Part shown: positions 1-7,429 of the stretch, piece after piece
Layout of the letters: every line of letters starts with the position of its first letter
Position numbering within the stretch: the stretch's first letter is position 1
Origin: an uncultured Lachnotalea sp.
GTDB lineage: Bacteria > Bacillota > Clostridia > Lachnospirales > Lachnospiraceae
Assembly: GCA_947066815.1 (NCBI GenBank)
Contig: CAMSZT010000035.1
Span: forward strand, 1-33,957
Direction of reading: 5' to 3'
DNA length: 33,957 nt
The notes under the pieces: generated by a model
The model's database searches: none
What the model was told of the DNA's origin: nothing
Seen by the model: the letters and a program-made list of their open reading frames with translations, nothing else
Made by a program: the position numbers and the translations under genes

Positions 1-8
1 TTTATCAA

Positions 9-14
9 CCACCT
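9..14 (-). promoter_or_regulatory. Ribosome binding site of a gene starting beyond the left edge
   Basis: On the minus strand AGGTGG lies eight bases before the window edge and directly after the stop of the small lipoprotein. The spacing fits a start codon just outside the window, so the minus-strand operon probably continues to the left. The start itself is not visible. Confidence 0.35.
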
Positions 15-38
15 TTCTTGGAATTCCCTATGTTTGTA

Positions 39-308
39 TTATACAGGAAGCTCCTCTGTTACAGAAAATACCGCTGTCTCCGGAATGGTCCCGGTCTCCG
101 TTCCGGTCTCTTTTTCCGGCAGTCCAGTTTCTCCCGCCTCTTCGGTTCCGGCCGTTTCCGTCTCCCTGACAGCTTCCTCTGTTCCGGCTCCCTCTTCCAC
201 GACTTCTGTCTCCAGTCCAGTTTCCCCTGTTCGGATATCCTCCTTTCCGCCGCATCCCGTAAACAGAAGCGCTACGGATAAAAGGAAAAATAATTTTTGT
301 ATCTTCAT
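39..308 (-). CDS. Small Glu/Thr-rich lipoprotein of the mobile element
   Basis: Predicted 89-residue lipoprotein. The start is the ATG at 306-308, preceded by AGGTGG at good spacing; an upstream in-frame ATG at 404 lacks this support. The N-terminus is a typical lipoprotein signal: MKIQK, a hydrophobic stretch, then the lipobox FTGC with Cys19 as the lipidated residue. The mature part is low complexity, rich in Glu, Thr and Gly, with no domain I recognise; it probably forms an extended acidic linker outside the membrane. It is the last visible gene of the parM-like operon. It could be an entry-exclusion or surface protein of a conjugative element, but nothing in the sequence proves a function. 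Confidence 0.6.
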   Translation of the reverse strand: MKIQKLFFLLSVALLFTGCGGKEDIRTGETGLETEVVEEGAGTEEAVRETETAGTEEAGETGLPEKETGTETGTIPETAVFSVTEELPV

Positions 309-316
309 ATATTCCA

Positions 317-343
317 CCTGTCCTCTCTCCCAAAGGGGACAGG
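317..343 (-). promoter_or_regulatory. Hairpin just upstream of the lipoprotein start
   Basis: CCTGTCC at 317-323 pairs perfectly with GGACAGG at 337-343, with a 13-nt loop. In the minus-strand mRNA the inner arm touches the AGGTGG ribosome binding site of the lipoprotein, so it could limit its translation. A second, competing GACAGG copy lies at 363-368. No U-run follows, so a terminator is unlikely. Confidence 0.35.
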
Positions 344-366
344 CCGGCGGCTCACATTTTGCCCTG

Positions 367-483
367 TCAAAAGAAGCATGCCATATGGACGGCATTTCCC
401 CCATGGGTAACCTTTTTCTTATTGTTCTGCTTTTTGAGCCCTATGCCTGTCCCGGCTTTGGGGCTGTCCCGAATCCGGTTCAT
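367..483 (-). CDS. Possible 38-residue basic protein
   Basis: A short ORF of 38 codons begins with ATG at 481-483. It is preceded by a strong AGGAGG site eight bases away, which overlaps the TAG stop of the membrane protein gene upstream. The product is basic in its centre (several Lys around residues 17-24) and ends in ACFF. I do not recognise a family. The good ribosome binding site and its place in a compact operon favour a real gene; the short length, lack of a domain and a following 58-nt spacer argue for caution. Confidence 0.35.
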   Translation of the reverse strand: MNRIRDSPKAGTGIGLKKQNNKKKVTHGGNAVHMACFF

Positions 484-493
484 CTTCCGCCTC

Positions 494-667
494 CTATTCT
501 CCGGCTGACACGCAGGCCAGCACGATCCCTGCCGCACACAGGAGCAGCCGTAAGAATGACCGCAGGCCCAGGCAGGCCAGTTTCAGCGCCAGAAATAATA
601 ACGTGAAACATCCTTTTATCAAAAAGAGTGCTGCCTTTCCTGCCTTCCTTATGATCCGTCCTGCCAT
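494..667 (-). CDS. Small hydrophobic membrane protein of the mobile element
   Basis: Predicted 57 residues from the ATG at 665-667, with GGAG nine bases upstream. The first ten residues are basic (MAGRIIRKAGK) and are followed by about 40 hydrophobic residues rich in Leu, Ala, Phe and Cys, enough for one long or two short membrane segments with a few Arg/Lys between. It lies 19 nt downstream of the ParR-like gene, in the same operon. Longer in-frame starts exist up to 976, but those would read through the ParR-like gene in another frame and are rejected. Small membrane proteins in this position occur on conjugative elements; the function is unknown. Confidence 0.55.
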   Translation of the reverse strand: MAGRIIRKAGKAALFLIKGCFTLLFLALKLACLGLRSFLRLLLCAAGIVLACVSAGE

Positions 668-686
668 GATCCCATCTCCTTCCCTA

Positions 687-1106
687 CTATCCCCAGGAAG
701 AGGCAAGCCCGATGGTCGTCTCGTCTGCCGCATCTTCCTCTTCCCTTCTGTTACCTGCTCTTTCCGTTTCATTTGCCGGGACCGTTCCGAAGGCCGGCGG
801 CATCCTTCCCCCTGCCAGCGCCATCCCGAGCGTCCGGATGATCTCCCTCTGAAGCTCCTCCCGGATCTCCTTCCGGACCTGCTCAAGCTCCTCTCTTGTA
901 ACATAGGGACACTCCCGTTTTTCTGTCCGGACCGTCTCCTGGCCCCCAAGCCCCCGGATATAGGCGTCTGCCGCATCTACCAGAAATTGATTGACCGATT
1001 TATGGATGTCCGTATTCAGGTCTGCAAGAACCGCATGCACCCGCCGGTGCTGTTCGTTATCCAGGTTCATCCGAAGGCTGTGGTAAACAATGTTCCCCTT
1101 CCCCAT
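687..1106 (-). CDS. Ribbon-helix-helix partition adaptor (ParR-like)
   Basis: Predicted 139 residues. The N-terminal 50 residues (NIVYHSLRMNLDNEQHRRVHAV... ) fit a ribbon-helix-helix DNA-binding domain, followed by a charged helical region (residues about 70-95, rich in Glu, Arg and Lys) and an acidic flexible tail. The start chosen is the ATG at 1104-1106, with GAGGTGA six bases upstream; a GTG at 1115 that overlaps the parM-like stop is the alternative. In type II partition systems the RHH protein binds centromere repeats and links them to the ParM filament through its C-terminus. The direct coupling to the ParM-like gene supports this role. No centromere-like iterons are evident nearby. 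Confidence 0.7.
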   Translation of the reverse strand: MGKGNIVYHSLRMNLDNEQHRRVHAVLADLNTDIHKSVNQFLVDAADAYIRGLGGQETVRTEKRECPYVTREELEQVRKEIREELQREIIRTLGMALAGGRMPPAFGTVPANETERAGNRREEEDAADETTIGLASSWG

Positions 1107-1111
1107 CCGGC

Positions 1112-2044
1112 TCACCTCAGTCCCAGTTCTTTCCGGTGGGTGGAAAGGTACAGCTTCCCCAGGTATTCATACCCCTTCGCATTTGCCCGGATATCCTCAA
1201 TGAACTGGATATTGCCGCCCTTTCGCCCTCCAAACTGCTTCATGACCGCCGCACCTCCGCCGACAAACACGACCTGCGTGAGGTCAAGGTTATAGCCGTG
1301 CTCCAGCAGGATGTTATATACCCTCTCTGCATACTCTTTCAGACATGTCTCCACGATCTCCATGTACCTAGGCGGAAGTTTCCCTTGCTTTCCGTCCCGG
1401 ATGGCTTCCTGGATCTCTTCCTCCCCAATCCTGCTCCCATACCGGCGGATACATTCGTCGCGGATGATCCCCATGCATTTGATCAGCCCCTCCTGCAGAG
1501 TGATGCACTCCCCCTCATTCGGGGCGGAATCCTCGATCGGCATAATGTCAATGGTCCAGCTCCCGATATCCACGACCACCATCCGCTTCGGGAGACTCCT
1601 CAGCCGTTCCGCGACTGCCGCATAGCATTGCGGGAATACGGACACCCTCGCGATATTCATCCGGTATGCCTCCCCGCCAAACCGGAAGGCAACTTCCTTC
1701 TCTTTGGACAGATAATCAATGAACCCCTGCTTTTCCGCCCCAAAGCGGGTAAGGGGCAGTCCCACGGATAAGAGGACATCCGCCCTCCTCATTCCCCGCC
1801 GGCCAAGCTCCTTTGCCGCTGCCGCCAGGGTGAGGATGTAGAAATTGAGGTTTGTTGTTTTCAGCTCCCGGACCTCTAACCGCCTGCCGCCCACCCTGTA
1901 ATACATACCTTCGTACTCAACCACGTTTTCCCAAAACGCAGGTTCCGTCGTGATCTCTTTCACCCCGCTGGTAAATACCTGGCTGGCCGTTTTCATTCCC
2001 GACCACCCGTGGTCGATCCCGATCACTTCTATCTGTTTATCCAT
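1112..2044 (-). CDS. ParM/StbA-like actin-type segregation ATPase
   Basis: Predicted 310 residues with the actin/Hsp70 ATPase signature: phosphate-1 loop IGIDHGWSGMKT near residues 8-19, phosphate-2 loop VVVDIGSWTID in the middle, and an adenosine motif VVFVGGGAAVM near the C-terminus. ParM filaments push plasmid or excised-element copies apart. The start at 2042-2044 has AGGAGG nine bases upstream and fits the family N-terminus. A second in-frame ATG at 2162-2164, also with a good site (GGAGACAGAGGA), would add a basic 40-residue extension; both may be used. The stop overlaps the possible GTG start of the ParR-like gene. It is the first gene after the element terminus. Confidence 0.85.
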   Translation of the reverse strand: MDKQIEVIGIDHGWSGMKTASQVFTSGVKEITTEPAFWENVVEYEGMYYRVGGRRLEVRELKTTNLNFYILTLAAAAKELGRRGMRRADVLLSVGLPLTRFGAEKQGFIDYLSKEKEVAFRFGGEAYRMNIARVSVFPQCYAAVAERLRSLPKRMVVVDIGSWTIDIMPIEDSAPNEGECITLQEGLIKCMGIIRDECIRRYGSRIGEEEIQEAIRDGKQGKLPPRYMEIVETCLKEYAERVYNILLEHGYNLDLTQVVFVGGGAAVMKQFGGRKGGNIQFIEDIRANAKGYEYLGKLYLSTHRKELGLR

Positions 2045-2243
2045 CTCTTTCTTCCTCCTGCTCTTCAAGAACAATCTTTTTCCCGTTCCTTTCCGCTTTT
2101 CCTCAAGGATCTTTATATACTTTTCGGATGACAGATCAAACCAGCTCTTTTTCCCAATGCCCATTCCTCTGTCTCCTTTCTCCTGAAACGAAAAAAGCAG
2201 GACCAGATCAGCAATGCCGGGACGGATTTCCCGTCGTGGGAGC

Positions 2244-2463
2244 TGATTTAGTCCTGCCTAAATCTCAATTATTGGGTTATCACCTCGCATTTCGTAAAAG
2301 CCATAGAATGACCGTATCAGTAAGCGATCATAACTTGACTTTCATAATGTAGGTTTTCGATTTTGTTCAGCGCTGTCCTAATCTTGACCTAAATGGGCTA
2401 ATAAAAATAGGACTAAATCAGTGCAAACCCTTGATTTCGTTGGGTTTCTCTTGATTTAGCCCT
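2244..2463. repeat. Three copies of a 12-bp motif at the element end (recombinase arm-like sites)
   Basis: TGATTTAGTCCT occurs at 2244-2255, as its exact inverted complement at 2409-2420, and with one change at 2452-2463. The last two form a 13/14 inverted pair (2407-2420 and 2452-2465) around a 31-nt centre. That centre holds a perfect AAACCC/GGGTTT hairpin (2425-2430, 2442-2447). The first copy is also part of a local palindrome, GATTTAG-6-CTAAATC (2245-2264). TTGATTT repeats directly at 2431 and 2451. This arrangement resembles integrase or excisionase arm sites. The 2165-2417 gap holds no convincing gene. Confidence 0.55.
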
Positions 2464-3632
2464 ATTATACCACCACCATCCCCGTAGTAGACGAATATCT
2501 CCGCCGCCTCCGTAAAAAAACGGCTCACCGGCTGGGCCCGGCTGAAAGGGCCGAACCGCTCCCCCCTCGGGGTGACCAGCTGGATGGTGAATTCGTCCAC
2601 ATAGGATTTCCAGATCTGCAGATTGAGCCCGGTCTCGTATTCCCCTATGGTCAGCTGCACCCTGGTGCTTCCCATTTCCGTGCCGATCCCTTCCGGCAGA
2701 TTGGTGAGAACGCCGGAAACATGGCCGCCGCTGCCGCCTTCGTTGCCGCTTCCCACGCAGATAGACAGTTTTCCCAGGTTGGAGATATCGTTCAGATAGG
2801 ATTCCAGAAGAGAATTTCCTTCATGGGAGCCGTAGGTATTCCCGAAACTTAGATTGATGACCATCGGAAATCCCTGCTCCAACATTTTTCGGACCGCGTA
2901 ATCCACCGCCTCCATAAGCTCCACGGTGCGCGGAAAACCCCCGCCGGTATTCCCCAGCTTTACCACGATCAGATTGCTCTCCGGGGCCACTCCCCGGTAA
3001 CGGCTCCCTCCCAGACTTCCCCGACCTGCGGCGATCCCCGCCACCGGTGTCCCGTGATTCTGAACATCCTGGGAAGGCACCAGGGAACGGTTCCCGGTGG
3101 CAATGGCCTCATTGATCTGTTCTCTCGTGTATTCTGCGCCCAGCTGATAACCCGCCGGAGGTGTCCCGACGGCCGTCTGATCCCACAAAAACAAGATTCG
3201 GCTCTCGCCCATTCCGTTCTGAAAATCCTCCAGCCAGTAATCCAGACCGGAATCGATGACGGCGATCACCACCCCCGCCCCGAAGAGGGAATTGCTTCCC
3301 GACTGCAGAGGATTCACGCAGGAGACGCTTCTTGCGTTTGCCACCGCAAAGGTGAGTCCCTTGGGTTTCTCCACGTATTCGATCTCCGGCTGTCTGGAAA
3401 AATCCCTCACCTCGTTCTCCGGAAGGGTCACGATGGCATAGCCGCCGAGAAGCTCCGTAATCCGTATGCTCTCACCAGCCAGCCGTCTGATGTCCCCCGT
3501 ATACCGCACAATCAGATCCCAGGTATTCTCTTCCTCATTATAGCCCACGTCCAGATCCAGGGATTTCTCCCGCTCTGCCTGGGGCACATTAAGTGCCAAA
3601 TTCAACACATTCTCCAGCTTTTCGTCCTGCAT
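2418..3632 (-). pseudogene. S8 (subtilisin/Csp-like) peptidase, C-terminus cut off by the mobile element
   Basis: The 404-residue frame begins MQDEKLENVLNLALN and contains an N-terminal prodomain-like region (1-100) and the first part of an S8 catalytic domain: catalytic Asp127 in VIAVIDSGLDYW, His193 in NHGTPVAG, and oxyanion Asn297 in VGSGNEG. The frame then runs through the family's beta-rich insert and at about residue 386 (VYYGDGGG) turns into sequence unlike the family, stopping 18 codons later. The segment with the catalytic Ser (GTS) is missing, so no active protease can form. Intact clostridial members are roughly 550-600 residues. The start has AGGAA upstream, and the gene lies just after the yggS terminator. 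The missing 3' part should lie beyond the far end of the element. Confidence 0.8.
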
Positions 3633-3668
3633 GGCCGACTCTTTTCCTGCTCTTTCTTTTATATCTAT

Positions 3669-3702
3669 GAAAAAAGCAGCTCCGGGATACTCCGAAACTG
3701 CT
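3669..3702 (-). terminator. Rho-independent terminator after yggS
   Basis: On the minus strand AGCAG (3698-3702) pairs with CTGCT (3675-3679), with further pairing of the inner CGG/CCG, and is followed at once by a run of T. It separates yggS from the S8 peptidase gene, so that gene needs its own promoter. Confidence 0.6.
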
Positions 3703-3790
3703 CTTCCTCTCTCTTTCTGCCTCTTATCTGCGGTATACGTCGGACCGCAAGGCTTCCGTGAAAATCTCCCGCCTGGCCTTTCCGATCACC

Positions 3791-4483
3791 TCAGACAGCG
3801 TACTGCCTGGCTCCGAAAATGGCGGTCCCCACCCGCACCATGGTGGCGCCCTCCTCGATGGCCGCCTCGAAATCCCCGGTCATTCCCATGGAGAGCTCCC
3901 TCATCTCCACGCCGGGAATCTGCTCCGCCTTCACGTCCTCAAAAAGCTTTCGCATCTCTTTGAAATATCCCCTGGCCTCCTCCGGCTCCTCCACCGCAGG
4001 CGCAATGGTCATCAGGCCCTTTACCTTCACGCGGGAGAGCTCTGCGATCTCCCGGAGTAACGGGATCGCCTCCTCCTTCGGGATCCCGTCCTTGCTCTCC
4101 TCGCCGCCGATGTTGATCTCGATCAGGACCGGACAGACCACATCACATTTTTCGGCCTCCTTCTGGATCTCCCTCGCCAGGCGGAGGGAATCCACCGAAT
4201 GGATCATATAGGCCTTGTCCACGATGTATTTCACCTTGTTTCTCTGCAGGTGGCCGATGAGATGCCAGCGGAGCGGTTCTGAGATCTCCTCGATCTTTCC
4301 GCACAGCTCCTGCACCTTGTTCTCTCCAAAATCCGCCACGCCGCAGTCCATGACCTCCCGGATGGCCGAGACCGGCTTCGTCTTACTGACCGCGATGAGC
4401 GTCACGTCCTCCCGCTTCCTTCCGGCCCGCTCACAGGCCGCCGCCACCCGCCGTTCCACTTCCTCCAGATTTTCCTTTAACAT
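3791..4483 (-). CDS. yggS: YggS/PLPBP-family pyridoxal-phosphate homeostasis protein
   Basis: 230 residues, full length for the family. It folds as a single alanine-racemase-like TIM barrel that binds PLP but has no firm enzyme activity; family members buffer PLP and affect amino and keto acid balance. The PLP lysine is Lys34 in AVSKTKP. Further signatures are FGENKVQE, WHLIGHLQRNK, a SMGMTGDFEAAIEEGATMVRVGTAIFG block near the C-terminus that binds the phosphate, and LIEINIGGEESKDG. The start has AGGTGA five bases upstream. In many Firmicutes it precedes sepF or division genes, but here an S8 peptidase gene follows after a terminator. Confidence 0.93.
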   Translation of the reverse strand: MLKENLEEVERRVAAACERAGRKREDVTLIAVSKTKPVSAIREVMDCGVADFGENKVQELCGKIEEISEPLRWHLIGHLQRNKVKYIVDKAYMIHSVDSLRLAREIQKEAEKCDVVCPVLIEINIGGEESKDGIPKEEAIPLLREIAELSRVKVKGLMTIAPAVEEPEEARGYFKEMRKLFEDVKAEQIPGVEMRELSMGMTGDFEAAIEEGATMVRVGTAIFGARQYAV

Positions 4484-4569
4484 CCTCTCACCTCAACCAC
4501 CGCCGCTTCGGGCTGATATTTTCAAATTCTCTCTGATTTTACCATATCCTGCCCGAAGTCCGCAAGGCT

Positions 4570-5448
4570 TCAGCCGACAATCTTCCGGAGCTTTGCGTGG
4601 ATCTCCTTCGCAAAGAGGATGGGATCCTCCTCCGCCTCTTCCTTTGAGAAAGTCTCGTAGGCCCACCAGCCGTCAAAGCCCGTCTCCTTGACAGCCTGGA
4701 TCCACTCTCTGACCGGCACCGAGCCCCGTCCCAGCCTCACATTGCGCAGAACCGGCTCCACCGGCACCTCCCCCTCTTTTATGTCCAGGGAATCGCAGAC
4801 ATGTACCCCCAGGATCAGCTCCGGCTCGATGGTGCGGATAAAGTCCGCCGTGACCCCTCCGATATAGGCGTGGAAAAAGTCAAAGACGATCTTCATGTTT
4901 TCCCGCTCCACCTGCCTGCAGATGGGGACGCTCTGGAGTGGGGAAGCGATGGGCGTCCAGCAGAGGGGCTCAAAATAGATGATCAGGCCGAACTGGGCCG
5001 CCAGGTCGCAGAGAGCCCGGAGATTTTTCACCGTGAGGGCCGTCTGTTCCTCGAGGGCCAGCCCCTGGAGCCCCATATAGCCTCCGTAGGGCGTTCCCCT
5101 CCGGAAAGCCTCCACGGCCCGGTAGTCCGTGGGCCCGCTGAGGACCTCAATGGCCTCCGCCCCGATCTCGGCACTCAGGGCAAAGAGCTTTTCCGCCTCC
5201 CGCATCATGGCCACAAATTCATAGCCCTGGCGCTCACAGTTCTCCAGCCAGCTCACGGCAGAAAGCTTCAGGCCCCCCGCCAGCTCCTTTACATCTTCCG
5301 CCTGATAGCCGGCATCCAGAAAATACTGAAGCTGGATCTTGGTCGGCTCCGCATAATCAAACCCCGCCGCCTTCGCCGCCTGAAAAAAGGTACGCAGGTT
5401 CGCCCTGCCCACATCGGAATTGTGTAAAGATAAGGGTACGTGTCTCAT
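4570..5448 (-). CDS. Sugar phosphate isomerase/epimerase (xylose isomerase-like TIM barrel)
   Basis: 292 residues of the AP-endonuclease-2/xylose-isomerase-like family. Visible features: the N-terminal strand MRHVPLSLHNSD, an internal Glu strand IIYFEPLC, a metal-ligand-type strand MKIVFDFFHAYIGG (Asp, His), HVCDSLD, the GRGSVPVREW motif near residue 240, and the closing GFDGWWAYETFS. These match the metal site of isomerases and epimerases acting on sugars or inositols. The ATG overlaps the stop of the upstream PHP gene by four bases (ATGA), which indicates translational coupling. With the divergent AraC regulator this suggests a small catabolic operon; the substrate is unknown. Confidence 0.82.
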   Translation of the reverse strand: MRHVPLSLHNSDVGRANLRTFFQAAKAAGFDYAEPTKIQLQYFLDAGYQAEDVKELAGGLKLSAVSWLENCERQGYEFVAMMREAEKLFALSAEIGAEAIEVLSGPTDYRAVEAFRRGTPYGGYMGLQGLALEEQTALTVKNLRALCDLAAQFGLIIYFEPLCWTPIASPLQSVPICRQVERENMKIVFDFFHAYIGGVTADFIRTIEPELILGVHVCDSLDIKEGEVPVEPVLRNVRLGRGSVPVREWIQAVKETGFDGWWAYETFSKEEAEEDPILFAKEIHAKLRKIVG

Positions 5449-6351
5449 AAGATTCCTCCTTCTTTTAACGCCCGCAGCGTAAGCTCCCCGGCACGACCAC
5501 CCCCATGAGCCGCCGCCTCACCCAAGGAGATGGCCGGTTTCGTCTTCCCGTGAAAATCACTCCCGCAGGTGACAAGCTTCCCAAACCGGCCGGCCGCCTC
5601 CAGAAAATAGTTCTCCTGAATTTCATTGTGATAGCTGCTGAACACCTCGATGCCGTCAAAGTCCAGGACCGCAAGCTCTTCCAACAGGTTCTCCCGCCCC
5701 TTTAAGTTGGCGCCCGGGTGGGCCAGGACGGCGATGCCGCCGGCCTCGTGGATCCCCTCGATCATCTCCTCCATGGACGGATAGGTGACGGCCCCGTAAC
5801 AGGGCTTCCCCTGGGAATAAAAGTCCCAATAAATATTCACATAAGGATTGCCGCTCCGTTTCCCGCCCTCCCGATAAGGTGCAAGCAACGGATGTCCTTC
5901 GTATTCCGGTTTGGAAAGGAGCACCTCTCCAAACATCTCCCCGGTCCACTTTCCCTTCCGGAACTCCTCCGAGGACAGCCCATCCAGTTCCTCCTCCGTC
6001 ACGGAAAATCCCAGCGCTCTGGTCTTTTCCAGCATCTCCAGGGAAGCCCGCCGGCTCTGCGATTCCACAGCCCGCTCCACCCCGGCAAAAAAATCCTTCC
6101 CGCAGTCGATGCCGTACCCCAGCATGTGAAAATTCCTTCCATTATAAGTACAGTCAAACTCCCCGCCAGAAAGATACGTAAGCCCAAGCCTCTCTGCCGC
6201 TTCCCTGGCCTCAGAGTCCGCCCGGACACAGTTGTGGTCCGTGACTGAAAGGAAGGATATGGATCCCCTTCTCCTTACACTGAAAAATCAGATTTTCCGG
6301 CGTGAATTCCCCGTCGTCGCTGTAAAGGCTGTGCATGTGCAGATCGATCAT
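5445..6351 (-). pseudogene. PHP-domain phosphoesterase, frameshifted by a 4-bp tandem duplication
   Basis: Two frames together encode a PHP protein of about 300 residues. The first begins at ATG 6349-6351 (AAGGGAG site) with MIDLHMHSLYSDDGEFTP and reads to KGIHIL. The second continues SVTDHNCVRADSE... to the end and holds GGEFDC, IAVLAHPGAN and CGSDFHGKTKP. These are the metal ligands expected of PHP phosphoesterases (nucleoside 3',5'-bisphosphate phosphatase-like). The break is at 6249-6256, where AAGG occurs twice in tandem. Removing one copy gives an unbroken frame, GIHILSVTDHN, so the lesion is a recent duplication, a phase-variable site or a sequence error. The stop overlaps the isomerase start. 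Confidence 0.85.
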
Positions 6352-6399
6352 CCCATTCTCCCTTTCGTTTCCGTGTGTTGCAAGTTTCCGCACTCTGTA

Positions 6400-6416
6400 T
6401 TATGCTTATAGCATAA
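6400..6416. promoter_or_regulatory. Palindrome in the intergenic region between PHP and araC genes
   Basis: TTATGC-5-GCATAA is a perfect 6-bp inverted repeat midway between the divergent PHP and AraC genes. It overlaps possible -10 sequences on both strands (CATAAT on minus, TATGCT on plus, the latter 17 bp after TTGCAA). It may be an operator that controls both directions. AraC proteins more often bind direct repeats, so the binder is uncertain. Confidence 0.35.
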
Positions 6417-6487
6417 CAGAAAAAAGAAGCTTCCGTTAGGAAATATCCGCCCGGAAACTATGATAAAACCGTCAGAAAGGAGACCAC

Positions 6488-7429
6488 ATGAGCATATCCT
6501 CCTGCACCGCCCTGGCAGACGAACAGGGAAAAGAGCTTGCCCGCCACGGAACGCCTGCCTTTCCCGCCGCCTGCTACCGTGACGATCTCAACGAGCTGTC
6601 CGTCCCCTGGCACTGGCACGAAGAGCTGGAGCTTGTGACCGTCGCCGAAGGGACCATGTCCGCATCCGCGGGCGGCGCCGTCCTCACCATAAAACAGGGA
6701 GACGGGATCTTTCTCAACAAGGGGATCCTCCACCAGATGCAAAAAGGGGAGGACGCCTCCTGCAGGCTCCACTCCCTCGTCTTCCACGGCCGCCTGGTGG
6801 GCGGCGGCATGGAGAGCATCTTCTGGCAGAAATACCTGGAACCCCTGCTCTTCGACGCCGGATTTCCTTTCTGTCTCTTGAGCCGCAGCATCCCCTGGCA
6901 GGAAGAAGCCCTCCTGGCCGCAGAAAAAGCCTGGCGCTCCTGCTCCGAGGAACCTCCAGGCTTCGAATTCTCCGTCCGGAACGCATTGTCGGACTTCCTG
7001 TATCTCCTGCACGCCAACCGGCCCGCCGTCAGGCAAAGCCGTCCCTCCCCCAAAGCCCTGCGGGAACAGGAACGGCTCAAACAGATGCTGGCGTACATCC
7101 ACGGCCACAGCTGCGAGGAACTCGACGTCCGGAGGATCGCAGAAAGCGCCCTCATAAGCGAGAGCGAATGTCTCCGCTGTTTCAAACATGTCATCGGGAC
7201 AACACCAATCCGCTACGTGAGACAATACCGCCTCCAGAAAGCCGCCGGACTGCTCGCATCCTCCGACGAGCCCGTCGCCGCCGTCGCCGCCTCCTGCGGG
7301 TTCCAGGAAATGAGCTACTTCGCCAAGGCTTTCCGGGAGGCCCACTCCATGACCCCCACCGCCTGGCGGAACACTCACAGACGGTCAAGCAGCCCGGAGA
7401 CGCCCTCCTCCTCGAAGATCTCCCGGTAG
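6488..7429 (+). CDS. AraC-family transcriptional regulator with cupin sensor domain
   Basis: 313 residues. The N-terminal cupin (about 20-130) includes WHWHEELELVTVAEG and GDGIFLNKGILHQM, typical of sugar-sensing AraC proteins. The C-terminal double helix-turn-helix (about 195-295) includes DVRRIAESALISESECLRCF and the signature ASCGFQEMSYFAKAFREAHSMTP. The start has AAAGGAG seven bases upstream. It diverges from the PHP/isomerase operon, which it probably controls. Oddity: the conserved domain ends near residue 297 and the last 16 residues (Ser/Arg-rich) are read through the 3' end of the convergent gene, giving a 55-bp antisense overlap; a shorter ancestral end is likely. Confidence 0.88.
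   Translation: MSISSCTALADEQGKELARHGTPAFPAACYRDDLNELSVPWHWHEELELVTVAEGTMSASAGGAVLTIKQGDGIFLNKGILHQMQKGEDASCRLHSLVFHGRLVGGGMESIFWQKYLEPLLFDAGFPFCLLSRSIPWQEEALLAAEKAWRSCSEEPPGFEFSVRNALSDFLYLLHANRPAVRQSRPSPKALREQERLKQMLAYIHGHSCEELDVRRIAESALISESECLRCFKHVIGTTPIRYVRQYRLQKAAGLLASSDEPVAAVAASCGFQEMSYFAKAFREAHSMTPTAWRNTHRRSSSPETPSSSKISR

Larger units (their letters stand above)
1..2464. mobile_element. Terminal part of an integrated mobile element (ICE or plasmid-like), left part outside the window
   Basis: Seen: a minus-strand block of plasmid-type genes (ParM-like ATPase, RHH partner, small membrane protein, lipoprotein) ends at a region with repeated 12-bp motifs. Immediately beyond it the reading frame of an S8 peptidase is broken near its residue 386. 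Known: ParM/ParR-type modules and small lipoproteins are common on integrative conjugative elements and plasmids of Clostridia, and tyrosine recombinases bind short repeated arm sites near element ends. Inferred: positions up to about 2464 belong to the element and the host gene resumes around 2465-2480. No integrase, relaxase or second end lies in the window, so the class of element is not determined. Confidence 0.65.

Noticed and set aside
34-606. 190-codon Ser/Val/Pro-rich plus-strand frame
   Set aside because: Antisense to the lipoprotein, whose signal peptide, lipobox and ribosome binding site are convincing.
3713-3790. Short GTG-started frame after yggS (about 21 codons)
   Set aside because: It reads protein-like, but is too short and ends before the yggS terminator; probably 3' untranslated sequence.
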